Positions 51,562-60,927 of a stretch of 64,000 nt of DNA are shown piece after piece. The notes under the pieces were generated by a model. That model did no database searches and was not told where the DNA came from. It saw only the letters and a program-made list of their open reading frames with translations. Origin of the DNA: CAZYSK01 sp964649415 (GTDB lineage: Bacteria > Chloroflexota > Anaerolineae > B4-G1); the NCBI GenBank assembly GCA_964649415.1, contig CAZYSK010000002.1, positions 62,001-126,000 of the forward strand, given 5' to 3'. The position numbers were made by a program, and so were the translations under genes. Position 1 is the first letter of the stretch, and the number at the start of each line of letters is the position of its first letter.

Positions 51562-53124
51562 TCATTCCCGCGTTTGACATGCCTCATGCACCGGGGAAGG
51601 CCACGCCGACAACCACGGTGGCGGATCGACGGCAGGGGCAAGTGGGCCAGCGTTTGGCGCGGGCGGTGCATACGCTCGCACACTCACGTGATGCCAGTCC
51701 CCAGACCACAGCAGGCTCTCCGAGAGAGAAGGAGAGAAATAGTCCAGCAGATTGCGGTAGGCATCCACCTTCAATAGCACCCAGATGCGCCCCTCGCGTG
51801 GCGAACCGCGCTGATGCGCAAGCGTTTCGTGAAACTCGCGCAGGTGCGCTGTGCGCAAGACCTGCCGCTGCAGAGGGCCACCGTAGTAGTAGTCAAAGGC
51901 CGGCACCGCCAGATCATCCACCCACAGCACGTCGCCTGGGCCGGCCTCCCGTTCCACCAAGGCGACTACCTCCCGCCATGGCTCCTTGGGCCACCATGCG
52001 GTATTGACCACACACAACGCCACTGAAAGAAGAAGCAGGCCCCGCAGCAGCCACGGCTTGAATTGGAGTTCGTGCATCGCCCAAGCGCCAACGAGCAGCC
52101 CGTACGGCAACAGACTGACCAGCAAGCGCTTGAGCGTGAAAAGCCTCGGGACGGCTGACCCAACCGTGCCCAGCAAGAAAACGACGACCACAGCCCATGC
52201 CAGGCCTGGCATCGGTTTGCCCAGCCGGTGGCGTCGCGCCACCAGCCAGCAGGCGACCATCCCCCCCACAGCCAAGAGCGCGGCACCGGCGGCGAAGGCC
52301 AACATGATCGCGTCCACGCTGACCGACACCCCAAATCGGCGGAGAACCAGCATGAGCATCGCCAATTGATACAGTGTGTCAGACCTGAACAGAGAGGGGA
52401 ACAGGGCGTGGGACCACCACAGCCAGAACGCCAGGCCGACGACCACCTGCAGACCAGACCAGGCCACGAGTTGCCACCAGCCACGTCCGGTCCGCGGTTG
52501 GCACCTGTGAATCCAGAGCATGCCCCACACCAGGTTTGCCAACAGCAACGGCAGAGCCGATGTCTGATCGGTGTACAGCGCAGCCGAGGCAGCCAACACG
52601 TAGCCCACGGCCCATACTGCCTCCCGATGAAGGGCAAAACGCAGCGCGAAGTACACCGCGCACAATCCCAGGGTCGTCACCATGGCGTACATCCGCGCTT
52701 CCTGGGAATACCATACGTGCAGCGGAGCTACCGCCAACAGCAAAGAGGCCAGGACGGCCGTACGCCTGCTCAACCGGGGCGCGTCAAGAGCGAGGCTCAG
52801 TTCCCGTCCCAAGAGATATAGCAGTGGAATCGCCAGCGCGCCCGCGATTGCAGAGGGCAGGCGGATCCAGAACTCGCTTCGTCCCAACCCCAGGAATAGG
52901 CGCAACAAAGCGTAGTACGCAGGCGGATGAGGATCGCACAGACGAAGGAGGATGTCAGGGAATGTGTGGCTCGCGAAATAGAAACTGTCTGCCTCGTCAA
53001 CCCACAGGCTCTTGCTGCCCAGCCAGACCAAACGGACCACCAGGGCCAACACCGTGGTCAACAGAACAGCCAAGCGGGGACGTGTTGCCCCCGCGTGCCT
53101 TGACCCAACACTCTCCATGCCCAT
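51562..53124 (-). CDS. GT39-like membrane glycosyltransferase
   Basis: About 520 residues. First helix, then L-W-V-D-E-A-D-S-F-Y-F (the DxD-like catalytic loop of ArnT/PMT_2 enzymes), Y-S-Q-E-A-R-M-Y-A and Y-T-D-Q-T-S-A-L: clear GT-C features. About eleven helices and a short outer domain follow. The start codon ATG 53124 lies in the CATCAAGAG flank of a repeat A copy; ATG 53118 is an alternative. Transfers lipid-linked sugars at the outer face; acceptor unknown. The C-terminus ends at the gap edge but the stop is intact. Confidence 0.8.
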   Translation of the reverse strand: MGMESVGSRHAGATRPRLAVLLTTVLALVVRLVWLGSKSLWVDEADSFYFASHTFPDILLRLCDPHPPAYYALLRLFLGLGRSEFWIRLPSAIAGALAIPLLYLLGRELSLALDAPRLSRRTAVLASLLLAVAPLHVWYSQEARMYAMVTTLGLCAVYFALRFALHREAVWAVGYVLAASAALYTDQTSALPLLLANLVWGMLWIHRCQPRTGRGWWQLVAWSGLQVVVGLAFWLWWSHALFPSLFRSDTLYQLAMLMLVLRRFGVSVSVDAIMLAFAAGAALLAVGGMVACWLVARRHRLGKPMPGLAWAVVVVFLLGTVGSAVPRLFTLKRLLVSLLPYGLLVGAWAMHELQFKPWLLRGLLLLSVALCVVNTAWWPKEPWREVVALVEREAGPGDVLWVDDLAVPAFDYYYGGPLQRQVLRTAHLREFHETLAHQRGSPREGRIWVLLKVDAYRNLLDYFSPSLSESLLWSGDWHHVSVRAYAPPAPNAGPLAPAVDPPPWLSAWPSPVHEACQTRE

Positions 53125-53130
53125 CAAGAG

Positions 53131-53148
53131 GCGCCATTCCGATGGCGC
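53131..53148. repeat. Repeat A, single copy before a GT-C gene
   Basis: GCGCCATTCCGATGGCGC exactly, 6 bp upstream (minus strand) of the ATG at 53124, between the O-antigen-ligase-like gene and the GT-C gene. It may fold over the ribosome binding region. Confidence 0.85.
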
Positions 53149-53183
53149 ACCGGCTTGCTCGAAGAAAACATAGAACGTGACGC

Positions 53184-54506
53184 CTACGCAGAAGGCGTTT
53201 CTACGGCAGGATACTCGCCGCCGCAGACAACACGTGTTCCCACCCCAACAGCGACGCCAAACAGCGCCCAGGCGATGAAATGCCCCCGGGCATAGAACGT
53301 CAGATTGTCGCTAACGCCGTGGACGGCGAAAACGACGAGCACTCCCAACATGCCCAACGCCAGCGGCTCCAGCCCGGTGCCGATTGCGCGCCGCGCCGCA
53401 CTCCAGGACAAGTGCAGTAACCCCAGCACGAACGCCAGCACGGCGATCAGACCGGGAAATCCCAGGTCCACGCCAGCTTCCAGGTATAAGTTGTGCATAT
53501 GCTCGATTCCAGGGGGCACCACGAAGGTTGGATAGAGCACCGGCATGACCCTAACCACAGTGCCTAACCCGATACCGGTGAAGGGGAAATCCTGCAGCAT
53601 CATCCACCCGCGCGACCACAGCTCCACGCGTCCCTCGAGACTGTGCACGGCATTCTCAACAGAGGCATCCGACGCAGAGAACAGAAGACCATCCACCCCA
53701 CCGAGCTGCAAGACCAGCGCACATAGGGCCACCGCGAGCACGATTACGACGAGCCAGCGCCGGTTGCGAGCAACCAACATGATCGCGACACCCGCCGCCA
53801 GAGCGATCATTGCACCACGCGACTGTGTGAGCAACAGGACGAAACCCACGATCCCGACTTCCAGCAGAGCACCCAGGCGAACAACCGGCCCACGCCCAAA
53901 AAGCATATAGGCTATCGGCACCGGCAACAGCATGGCCAACGTGCCCCCGGCGATATTGCTGTTGAATCCTCTGGGATTCCAGAACGCGTGAATCCGACGC
54001 GGAAGCAGTTGGTACAGGTCCAGTGGGAACCAAGGCACCTTGGCCGTGCTCCACTGCGTGCCAAGAAGAACAAGGCTCGCCAGGGCGGTGCCGAGCACAC
54101 AGATAGCCAGGGCACTCAGGCCAAACCAGGCCTCCTCGTCAAGCACACCGACGACGCCGTAGAACAAGGCCACACTCCCGATGATCTTATAGACGTGCTG
54201 GGAAGTGAGCGCGCGATCATAGGTAACCAACAGCGTTATCGGCAGTAGCAGCAGGAGCAGCAAGACAGAGAAATCCACAGGCGTACGCACAATGAATCGC
54301 CCCGCCAGGAAGTAGCCGACGCACAGAATCAGCGCCAGGCCCCCAAGCGCTCCATAGATGATCCACGTCTCAACGTGGGTAGGGAAGATCAACGGAAGGA
54401 TGCAGATCACAACTCCGACGAGCTGAATGAGAGCTGCATGAGCGTGGAGAAATGCCCGGCAGTGCCGGGCACTCTGCCTCAGATGCGCAACTACGTCGTC
54501 AGACAT
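53184..54506 (-). CDS. O-antigen ligase/polymerase-like (Wzy_C) protein
   Basis: 440 residues, about 12 helices. T-Q-S-R-G-A near residue 233 and E-H-M-H-N-L-Y-L-E near residue 340 in the large outer loop are the Wzy_C (PF04932) hallmarks; the histidine and arginine there are needed by ligases and polymerases. It polymerises or ligates the lipid-linked glycan outside the membrane. Residues about 9-18 (L-R-Q-S-A-R-H-C-R-A) come from a GCCCGGC-agt-GCCGGGC palindrome (54454-54470) in the cytoplasmic tail. A good promoter lies at 54637-54665. Confidence 0.85.
   Translation of the reverse strand: MSDDVVAHLRQSARHCRAFLHAHAALIQLVGVVICILPLIFPTHVETWIIYGALGGLALILCVGYFLAGRFIVRTPVDFSVLLLLLLLPITLLVTYDRALTSQHVYKIIGSVALFYGVVGVLDEEAWFGLSALAICVLGTALASLVLLGTQWSTAKVPWFPLDLYQLLPRRIHAFWNPRGFNSNIAGGTLAMLLPVPIAYMLFGRGPVVRLGALLEVGIVGFVLLLTQSRGAMIALAAGVAIMLVARNRRWLVVIVLAVALCALVLQLGGVDGLLFSASDASVENAVHSLEGRVELWSRGWMMLQDFPFTGIGLGTVVRVMPVLYPTFVVPPGIEHMHNLYLEAGVDLGFPGLIAVLAFVLGLLHLSWSAARRAIGTGLEPLALGMLGVLVVFAVHGVSDNLTFYARGHFIAWALFGVAVGVGTRVVCGGEYPAVETPSA
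54454..54470. repeat. GCCCGGC/GCCGGGC palindrome in the Wzy N-terminal tail
   Basis: GCCCGGC-AGT-GCCGGGC, 7-bp stem, within the first 20 codons of the Wzy-like gene. Another case of palindromic DNA in a cytoplasmic tail. Confidence 0.7.
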
Positions 54507-54636
54507 CTCATCTCACTTGGGATTGCCAACGGAAGTGGTCATGGTGGCCAGGGATCAATCGCAGCGTGCAGGTCGTTGCGCCGATGATGCGCGCATCTGG
54601 CAGCGGTTGCACTTGAGTGAGTAGAACCAATGCGAT

Positions 54637-54665
54637 AGTATAGCACCGGGAGCGCTGTTTGCCAA
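54637..54665 (-). promoter_or_regulatory. Promoter reading into the Wzy/GT-C genes
   Basis: Minus strand: TTGGCA (54665-54660), a 17-bp spacer, TATACT (54642-54637). Near-consensus; the leader to ATG 54506 is about 125 bases. Confidence 0.7.
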
Positions 54666-54720
54666 ATACCGTGTGACCACCCGAAGACCTGAGTTCGTCA
54701 GGCGGAGGTGGAACTCAGAT

Positions 54721-54748
54721 TTGACTTTTCACGCTGCCTGGGTAGAAT
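54721..54748 (+). promoter_or_regulatory. Promoter of the pyrophosphatase gene
   Basis: TTGACT (54721-54726), a 16-bp spacer, TAGAAT (54743-54748). Transcription from about 54755 gives a 5' leader of about 155 bases that contains two repeat A hairpins. Confidence 0.6.
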
Positions 54749-54806
54749 TCTTACTTGCGCTGAGACCTGTACAAGTGCTTCGGTCTGCCCGTTCAGCCAT
54801 CAAGAG

Positions 54807-54860
54807 GCGCCATTCCGATGGCGCACATTCAGCCGTCAAGAGGCGCCATTCCGATGGCGC
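54807..54860. repeat. Repeat A, two copies in the hppA leader, 36-bp period
   Basis: Hairpins at 54807-54824 and 54843-54860, TCCG loop, CACATTCAGCCGTCAAGAG spacer. They lie between the promoter and the ribosome binding site of the pyrophosphatase gene and would be part of its leader RNA. Confidence 0.9.
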
Positions 54861-54910
54861 ACATTCCCACGCCCAAGGGTGACGGGCGAAGGAGATATCC
54901 TGAGGCAACC

Positions 54911-57043
54911 ATGCAATTGACACAGTTTGTGAACCTCTCTGTTCCTTCGGTCGCTGTCCTCGCTCTGGTGATGGTTGTGGTGCTTGGCAATTGGGTACGG
55001 AAACAGGATGCAGGCACCCGGCAGATGCAGGAAATCGCGCGCTACATTCAGCTTGGGGCGAACGCGTTTCTGCGCCGAGAGTTCGCCACGATCGCACCTT
55101 TTGTGCTCGTCTTGGCCGTGATCCTGCTGCTTGTCATGCCGGAAGGGAATTGGCAAGTTGCGTTGGGCTTCGTCGCCGGCGCGGCGCTCTCTCTGCTGGC
55201 CGTCTTCATAGGGATGAATGCAGCCGTGCGGGCCAACGTGCGCACCACCGCTGCGGCGCGCTTTTCGGCGGCGCCGGCCCTGCTGATCGCCTTCCGCGGG
55301 GGAGGAGTTATGGGGCTGTCCATCGTGGCCCTGGATCTGCTGGGCATCTATGCGCTGGCCCTCCTCTTTGGCGTGACGCGGGGCAGCCCGGAGAACGTCC
55401 ATCTGCTCGTTGGCTTCGGTTTCGGGGCCAGCTTCTCTGCCTTGTTTGCCCAGTTGGGCGGCGGCATCTTCACCAAGGGCGCGGATATCGCGGCCGACCT
55501 GGTGGGCAAGGTGGAGCAAGGCATCCCGGAGGACGATCCTCGCAACGCCGCTGTCATCGCTGACCAGGTCGGCGACAACGTAGGGGACGTCGCTGGCCGA
55601 GGGGCGGACCTTTTCGAATCTGGTTCCGACAATCTGATCGCGACGATGATCGTGGGCCTGACTTTCCTGCCCACGCACGGTTGGGCTGCGCTGCTTTTCC
55701 CCCTCCTCAGTCGGATGATCGGAATCGTCGGGGCCATCCTTGGCGTGCTGGCCGTGCGGGGGACGGAGAAGCGCAGCCCGATCTTCTCAACAAACGTGGG
55801 GTTTCTCGTAACCGCTGTATTCTCCTTCGTGTCCTACTATTTCCTTGCCACCCACGTGATGCACGACATCCGCCTGTTCTACTGCCTCACGCTCGGCCTG
55901 ATCACCGCCGGCCTGGTCTCGCTCCTCGTGCAGTTCTACACCGGTATCGCTCAGAGACCGGTGAGAGAGATAGCCAGGGGCGGGATGAGCGGTATCGCCG
56001 TCAATCTGATCTACGGCTTCGCCTGGGGGATGGAGAGCTCGGTGATCATGATCATCCTCGTAGCGATGGTGAACGTGCTTGCCTTCTACGTCATGGGAGG
56101 CGGCCTCCCCGGCATCCTGGGCATCACCGCGGCGACACTGGGTATGACCGAGATGAAGGGCATCATCATGGCGGCCGATGCGTTCGGCCCCATCGTCGAC
56201 AACGCCAGCGGCATTGCCGAAATGGCCGGGCTGGGTCCACAGGTGCGCCACACGGGGGATAAGCTGGACGCAGTGGGCAACATGACCAAAGCCATTACCA
56301 AGGGATACGGCATGTCGTGCGCGCTGATGACCAGCGTCGTCATCCTATTTGCATACCTTCTCAGCGCTGCTGAGTTGGCCCAGGCAAGCAGCGGCAGCCT
56401 GGCCAGGGTCATCACGCTGGACGGCGCCAACCCAGAGGGAGCTGCCCTGCAGATCGTGCGTGGCCTCAACCTGGCACATCCGCTGAACATCGCCGCGTTG
56501 ATGATCGGCGCAACAGTCCCCTTCCTGTTCAGTTCACAGGCGATGAAAGCAGTGGGCCGGACAGCGTTCTGCATGGTGGATGAGGTGCGACGGCAGTTCC
56601 GTGAGATCCCGGGGCTCCTGTCTGGGCAGGCAGCGCCCGAATACTCACGCTGCGTGGATATCGGGACGCGCCGCGCGCTGCGGGAGATGGTCGCGCCGAC
56701 GTTGGTCGGGGTAGCTTTCCCCGTCGCAGTAGGCTTTCTAATGGGACCGTGGGCACTGGCGTTCTATCTCATCGGGGTGAAGATCGTCGGGGCGACTTTG
56801 GCCATATTCATGTTCAACGCGGGCGGTGCGTGGGACAACGCCAAGAAGTACGTCGAGGAAGGCCACTTGGGCGGCAAAGGGTCCGAACCCCACAGGGCGG
56901 GGGTGATTGGTGATACCTTCGGCGATCCGCTCAAGGACACTGCCGGGCCATCGCTGCATATTCTGATCAAGCTGCAGAATATCCTAGGCATCACACTGCT
57001 CCCGCTGTTCTACGCCAACCAGCATATTCTGCCCTGGCATTAG
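54911..57043 (+). CDS. hppA: Membrane H+-translocating pyrophosphatase, K+-independent
   Basis: 710 residues, about 16 helices. G-A-D-I-A-A-D-L-V-G-K-V-E, E-D-D-P-R-N, D-Q-V-G-D-N-V-G-D-V-A-G-R-G-A-D-L-F-E-S and D-A-F-G-P-I-V-D-N are the pyrophosphate- and Mg-binding motifs. The enzyme couples pyrophosphate hydrolysis to proton pumping across the membrane. In G-N-M-T-K-A-I-T-K-G the first lysine and the threonine mark the K+-independent class. ATG 54911 begins M-Q-L-T-Q-F just before the first helix; an upstream frame through the repeats (54818) is not credible. It would recycle the pyrophosphate made by nucleotide-sugar synthesis. Confidence 0.95.
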   Translation: MQLTQFVNLSVPSVAVLALVMVVVLGNWVRKQDAGTRQMQEIARYIQLGANAFLRREFATIAPFVLVLAVILLLVMPEGNWQVALGFVAGAALSLLAVFIGMNAAVRANVRTTAAARFSAAPALLIAFRGGGVMGLSIVALDLLGIYALALLFGVTRGSPENVHLLVGFGFGASFSALFAQLGGGIFTKGADIAADLVGKVEQGIPEDDPRNAAVIADQVGDNVGDVAGRGADLFESGSDNLIATMIVGLTFLPTHGWAALLFPLLSRMIGIVGAILGVLAVRGTEKRSPIFSTNVGFLVTAVFSFVSYYFLATHVMHDIRLFYCLTLGLITAGLVSLLVQFYTGIAQRPVREIARGGMSGIAVNLIYGFAWGMESSVIMIILVAMVNVLAFYVMGGGLPGILGITAATLGMTEMKGIIMAADAFGPIVDNASGIAEMAGLGPQVRHTGDKLDAVGNMTKAITKGYGMSCALMTSVVILFAYLLSAAELAQASSGSLARVITLDGANPEGAALQIVRGLNLAHPLNIAALMIGATVPFLFSSQAMKAVGRTAFCMVDEVRRQFREIPGLLSGQAAPEYSRCVDIGTRRALREMVAPTLVGVAFPVAVGFLMGPWALAFYLIGVKIVGATLAIFMFNAGGAWDNAKKYVEEGHLGGKGSEPHRAGVIGDTFGDPLKDTAGPSLHILIKLQNILGITLLPLFYANQHILPWH

Positions 57044-57097
57044 GCGCATGAACCGAGGCCGATTTCTCGATTTGCTGATCTGCTGGATTGTGAAGCG

Positions 57098-59017
57098 ATG
57101 AGCCAAACACCTGGATTCGATCAAGAGCTACTGGAGATCTACGGCGAGTTGAACCGCGACCGGCTGATGGAGTTGGTCGTGTGCTATGCGCGCGACCGGC
57201 TCGGCGCTGGGGGTTCCTCGATCTTCCTGCGTGACGACATCACCGGCACCTATGTCCTGCGCGGCACGACCGGCATCCTGGAAGGAATGCCCACTGAACG
57301 GATAGCGTACAGGCTCGGTGAGGGGTTGACCGGCTGGATCGCCGAAAACGGCGCACCGCTGCGCATCACCAACCCCATGGACGAGCAAGAACTGCAGCGC
57401 ATCGCCAAGGACCTGACGTGGAGCAGGAAATACTCCGAGATCAGCGCCAAGTCCGGCCTGGCCTACCTGGGTGTGCCCATCCTATCCCGAGACGGTGCGA
57501 TCGTGCTGGGCGTGCTGCGGGTCTCGGGCAAGGCTGAGGGAGAGACATTCGACGAGAGTGATGAAGCACTGTTGTGCCAGGTCGCCGCGATGGTTAACAT
57601 CGCCATTGAGAACTCCGTTCGCTACGAGCGCGAGAAGCGTCAAGCGCGCTACTTCCGGTTGCTGTTGGCCATTAGCAGTGAGTTGGACCCGCGACACTCC
57701 GTGGATGAGATGCTGCCGGCTGTGGCGGACCGGGTTCGGTCTGGTTTCCGCACCGAGGCTTGTCTCATCTACCTGCGAACCGAGGAGGACATTCACAAGC
57801 TGGCCCTGCGGGCCGGGAGTGGGACTCCTGAATCGTTGGTCGGGAAAGTGACCTATATGATAGGCGAGGGGTTGACCGGCCACATCCTGGCCAATGAGAC
57901 GTGCATTCAGATACGGGATCCCGCTGCAGCGGAGGAGTGGGATGATCCTCACGTGGCGGAGGTCGCCCGCCATCTGCCCTCTGGCGTCTATCGCTCCTAC
58001 GTGGGCGTTCCCCTCCAATTGGGCAACGAGGTCCTTGGCACCCTCGAGTTGGTCAACAAGGTCCCCAGCGCTCCCGGCCACCGCGATTGGTTCACCGACG
58101 ACGACGAAGGGTATCTGCGCCTGCTCTCTACAGCCATTGGCGGCGTGTTGGAGGGTGCTCGTTACCTGAAGACCCTCAGCGACGTAAGCGTGACCACGAT
58201 GCGGATGCAGCGAGTCGCCTCTTTCGGCACGCTGGCGCAGCGAATACTCCACGAGACTGCAAACCCCTTGGCCGTGGCACGCCTGGCGGCCACGAACCTG
58301 CGCAACAATATGGCGGACGCACCCGGCCGGGAAGGCGCGGTTCGTGCCAAGCACATACCAAAGCACGATCAACGTCCGCGGACGCACGACCAACGTCCGC
58401 GGCCTGCCAGCACGCCGTCGGCAGAAGGTGAGAGCGGTGTACCAGACCACGATCGGAGTGCACGTTTCCTGCGGCGGCTGGACATCATAGACACCAGCTT
58501 GGACGAGGTCAGCAGCAAGCTCCTGGATCTGCTCAAGTGCTCACAGCGCATCGGTTTCGTCCGCACGACCACGCAGTGGAACGACATCGTGCGCGAGGTT
58601 CTGATCTGGCTGGCGGCGGAACGGCAGAAACGGTGTGTGGAGGTGCACGTGAACTACGGCGACCTGCCACCGCTGCTCATCGAGCCCAACGAGCTGTTCG
58701 GCGTCTTGGCCACCATCCTAACTCTGACGATGGAAACCTTGGGATCGAACGGCGGTCTCATGGAGATACGAACTTCGCTGTCACCCGACGGTCGATGGGT
58801 GCGGACAGAGAGCCGCGCGCCTGAAGCCCCGGCAGCCAAGAGGGTGATTGCCATCCTCGAATCGAGTGCCGGCGAGACCGAGAAGCTATCGCCTCTTCAC
58901 TTCGAATGGGCACTGGCCCAAGAGACGACGGAGAGCCAGTACGGAGGTACGCTCACCTGGAAGGTTGAAGACACAGGAATCTGTTTTCTACTTAAGCTGC
59001 CGGCAAGCGAAAGCTGA
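57098..59017 (+). CDS. GAF-GAF sensor with degenerate histidine-kinase domain
   Basis: 639 residues. GAF domains at about 8-175 (R-L-G-E-G-L-T-G-W-I) and 190-360 (M-I-G-E-G-L-T-G-H-I). An H-box-like L-H-E-T-A-N-P-L has His at about 385. Residues 423-435 are a repeat-C insertion (H-D-Q-R-P-R twice) in the helical bundle. The C-terminal part should be HATPase_c but has no N-box asparagine, no D-x-G-x-G and no G-x-G-L-G-L, so ATP binding is doubtful. It probably senses a small ligand and works with the complete kinase encoded next, 40 bp downstream. Confidence 0.75.
   Translation: MSQTPGFDQELLEIYGELNRDRLMELVVCYARDRLGAGGSSIFLRDDITGTYVLRGTTGILEGMPTERIAYRLGEGLTGWIAENGAPLRITNPMDEQELQRIAKDLTWSRKYSEISAKSGLAYLGVPILSRDGAIVLGVLRVSGKAEGETFDESDEALLCQVAAMVNIAIENSVRYEREKRQARYFRLLLAISSELDPRHSVDEMLPAVADRVRSGFRTEACLIYLRTEEDIHKLALRAGSGTPESLVGKVTYMIGEGLTGHILANETCIQIRDPAAAEEWDDPHVAEVARHLPSGVYRSYVGVPLQLGNEVLGTLELVNKVPSAPGHRDWFTDDDEGYLRLLSTAIGGVLEGARYLKTLSDVSVTTMRMQRVASFGTLAQRILHETANPLAVARLAATNLRNNMADAPGREGAVRAKHIPKHDQRPRTHDQRPRPASTPSAEGESGVPDHDRSARFLRRLDIIDTSLDEVSSKLLDLLKCSQRIGFVRTTTQWNDIVREVLIWLAAERQKRCVEVHVNYGDLPPLLIEPNELFGVLATILTLTMETLGSNGGLMEIRTSLSPDGRWVRTESRAPEAPAAKRVIAILESSAGETEKLSPLHFEWALAQETTESQYGGTLTWKVEDTGICFLLKLPASES
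58364..58402. repeat. Repeat C derivative, two 21-bp units in the sensor gene
   Basis: CACGATCAACGTCCGCGGACG and a near-identical next unit, 21-bp period (7 codons), coding H-D-Q-R-P-R-T/P. It contains the GTCCGCGGAC palindrome that borders family C hairpins. Confidence 0.8.
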
Positions 59018-59057
59018 GCCCCGAGCTTTCACTGTAGAAGGGCCACAGAGGGAAAAC

Positions 59058-60185
59058 ATGAACCAGAAGAGGATCCTCGTAGTAGACGATGAACCGTTCT
59101 TCCGGGAGGAGGTTGTCGCTTTTCTCAGCAACCCTGGTTTCGTGGCGCAGGGTTGGCAGGTGGAGGCCTCAGCAAATGGGAAGGAGGCCCTATCTCGCCT
59201 GAAGCAAGATCCGTGCGACGTGATGCTGCTGGACATCAACATGCCGGAAATGGACGGCATGGAGGTACTGGAATCAATGCTCGCGCAGCACTTGCTGGAG
59301 CAGACCTACGTGATTATGCTCAGCGCTTACGGCCTGTATGAGAACGTCGTCGCTGCCATGCGAGGGGGCGCGAACGATTTCGTCAACAAGTCCGAGCCCT
59401 TGGACCAATGGATCGTGCGCATCGAGCGAGGTTTCGAGTGGCAGGAACTGCGCCGCCGAAAACAGCAGGCAGAGGACGAACTGCGCCTCCTGGCGCGTGA
59501 GGTGGGTCACGACATTGGCGGCACGACCTACTTCGTGCTCACCCAGCGGGTACTGGCGCTCTCCAAGTTGGTGACAGATGACCCGGAAGGGCACCGGTCG
59601 ATCGAGGTCATTCAGCAGATCTTGGCCCGTATCAAGCGGTTGGCCGACGACCTGGGCCACGTGGCCGTGGCCTTGGACAGTCAGGAGACCTGGCGATGGG
59701 AGACGCTGGATCTCCATCGCATGTTGGAGCGGCTGGCGCAGGAGTTTCATTACGGCAACCCGGACGTGACGATTGAGCGTGAATGGGGCCAAGACATCCC
59801 CCCAATACACGGCAGCCGCGCCCAGTTGGAGCGAGCCTTTCACAACCTGCTGACCAATGCCGGGCGGGCTATGCCTGACGGCGGTACACTGACGTTGCAC
59901 ACGCGCCAGGAGGCAGGTGAGTGGGTGGTGGTCGACGTCGAGGACACAGGTGTCGGCATTTCCCCGGAAATGCGTAACAAGGTCTTCCGAATCGGGTTTT
60001 CAGATTGGAGGAGCGGGACAAAGGGCAGCGGACTGGGGCTGTACGTTGCCCGCAAGAACATCGAGAACCACGGCGGCCACATTGAGCTGGCCGGCACCGT
60101 GGGCCAGGGAACCAGGGTCACGATCCATCTGCCCATCCGATCCGGGAACGTCTCCCATGGTGTCAATTCCGCTAGGATACTATAG
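59058..60185 (+). CDS. Response regulator-histidine kinase hybrid (REC-HK)
   Basis: 375 residues from ATG 59058 (GAGGG 5 bases upstream). REC domain 1-125 with D10-D11, phospho-acceptor D59 (L-L-D-I-N-M-P-E-M-D-G), S89 and K111. Then a dimerisation helix with G-H-D-I-G-G-T (H151) and a complete HATPase_c: N-box H-N-L-L-T-N-A, V-E-D-T-G-V-G-I-S, G-S-G-L-G-L. Soluble. It probably receives phosphate on REC and passes it on, for instance to the regulator 21 bp downstream. An upstream in-frame extension to 58848 overlaps the previous gene and is not needed. Confidence 0.88.
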   Translation: MNQKRILVVDDEPFFREEVVAFLSNPGFVAQGWQVEASANGKEALSRLKQDPCDVMLLDINMPEMDGMEVLESMLAQHLLEQTYVIMLSAYGLYENVVAAMRGGANDFVNKSEPLDQWIVRIERGFEWQELRRRKQQAEDELRLLAREVGHDIGGTTYFVLTQRVLALSKLVTDDPEGHRSIEVIQQILARIKRLADDLGHVAVALDSQETWRWETLDLHRMLERLAQEFHYGNPDVTIEREWGQDIPPIHGSRAQLERAFHNLLTNAGRAMPDGGTLTLHTRQEAGEWVVVDVEDTGVGISPEMRNKVFRIGFSDWRSGTKGSGLGLYVARKNIENHGGHIELAGTVGQGTRVTIHLPIRSGNVSHGVNSARIL

Positions 60186-60206
60186 ATTTCTTAGGAGGTC
60201 AGTACG

Positions 60207-60842
60207 ATGCCAGCAACAATACTGGTGATGGATGATGATCTACTCGCGCTCGAAAGCCTGGAGAGCTATCTAGAGCAGGCCAAATACACGGTCCTGACGG
60301 CCAGTAGCGCCCGCGAGGCCGTCGAGCAGGCAAGGGGAGCCCCTTGCCAGGTGGCCCTGCTGGACATGAAGATGCCCGAAATGGACGGATTCCAGGTAGC
60401 CGCCATGCTGCGCCAGTTGCAGCCCGATTTGCGCGTGATCATGTTCACCGGCTATGCCTCACTCGAGACGGAGGCACGCGCCGCTCAGTTGGACTTCTAC
60501 GAATATCTTCCCAAGTCAAACTGGTACGATCTGCTGTTGCCGACCATCGAGCGTGTCTTGGGAGAGCCAAAGGCTCGGCTGCCCAAGCAGCGCCCCGTTG
60601 ACCTGGAGAAGGCGGCTTCCCAGTATGCAGATGAGGGCAAGTGGGAACTGGCGGCTATGGCATTGGAACAGGCGGCCCGCATCGCGGAGTTCACCCACGA
60701 ATGGGAGCACGCCGCCCAGCTATACAACCAGGCATTCGAACACATGCGGCGTGCCCGCGGACTCTCGGTGGAATCACAGCGGCTTCAGGAACTGGCGGAA
60801 TGCGTGCAACGCATCGCGGCCGAGGAGTCCACAGGCAACTGA
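60207..60842 (+). CDS. Response regulator with helical C-terminal domain
   Basis: 211 residues, TTAGGAGG ribosome binding site. REC domain 1-120: D9-D11, D53 (L-L-D-M-K-M-P-E-M-D-G), T81 and K103 all present, so it can be phosphorylated. Residues 130-205 form two or three helices of TPR type (A-A-M-A-L-E-Q-A-A-R-I-A ... A-A-Q-L-Y-N-Q-A-F) and no DNA-binding domain, so output is probably protein-protein contact. Likely target of the two kinases upstream. Confidence 0.85.
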   Translation: MPATILVMDDDLLALESLESYLEQAKYTVLTASSAREAVEQARGAPCQVALLDMKMPEMDGFQVAAMLRQLQPDLRVIMFTGYASLETEARAAQLDFYEYLPKSNWYDLLLPTIERVLGEPKARLPKQRPVDLEKAASQYADEGKWELAAMALEQAARIAEFTHEWEHAAQLYNQAFEHMRRARGLSVESQRLQELAECVQRIAAEESTGN

Positions 60843-60927
60843 CGGTGACCACGGCTAGCGAACGGCACAGGTGATGCGGGTTGTCGGACGCAGGGCCGGG
60901 AGAAACCAGGTTCTTCGTGCGATGGCG

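Noticed and set aside
51305..51777. Open frames crossing the gap at 51457-51556
   Set aside because: They consist of repeat A peptides and N-derived unknowns; the GT-C gene on the minus strand explains the real coding signal.
54818..54910. N-terminal extension of the pyrophosphatase through the repeats
   Set aside because: It would put repeat-coded residues and a charged stretch before the first helix, while ATG 54911 fits the family start. The extension begins inside a repeat and downstream of the promoter, with no ribosome site.
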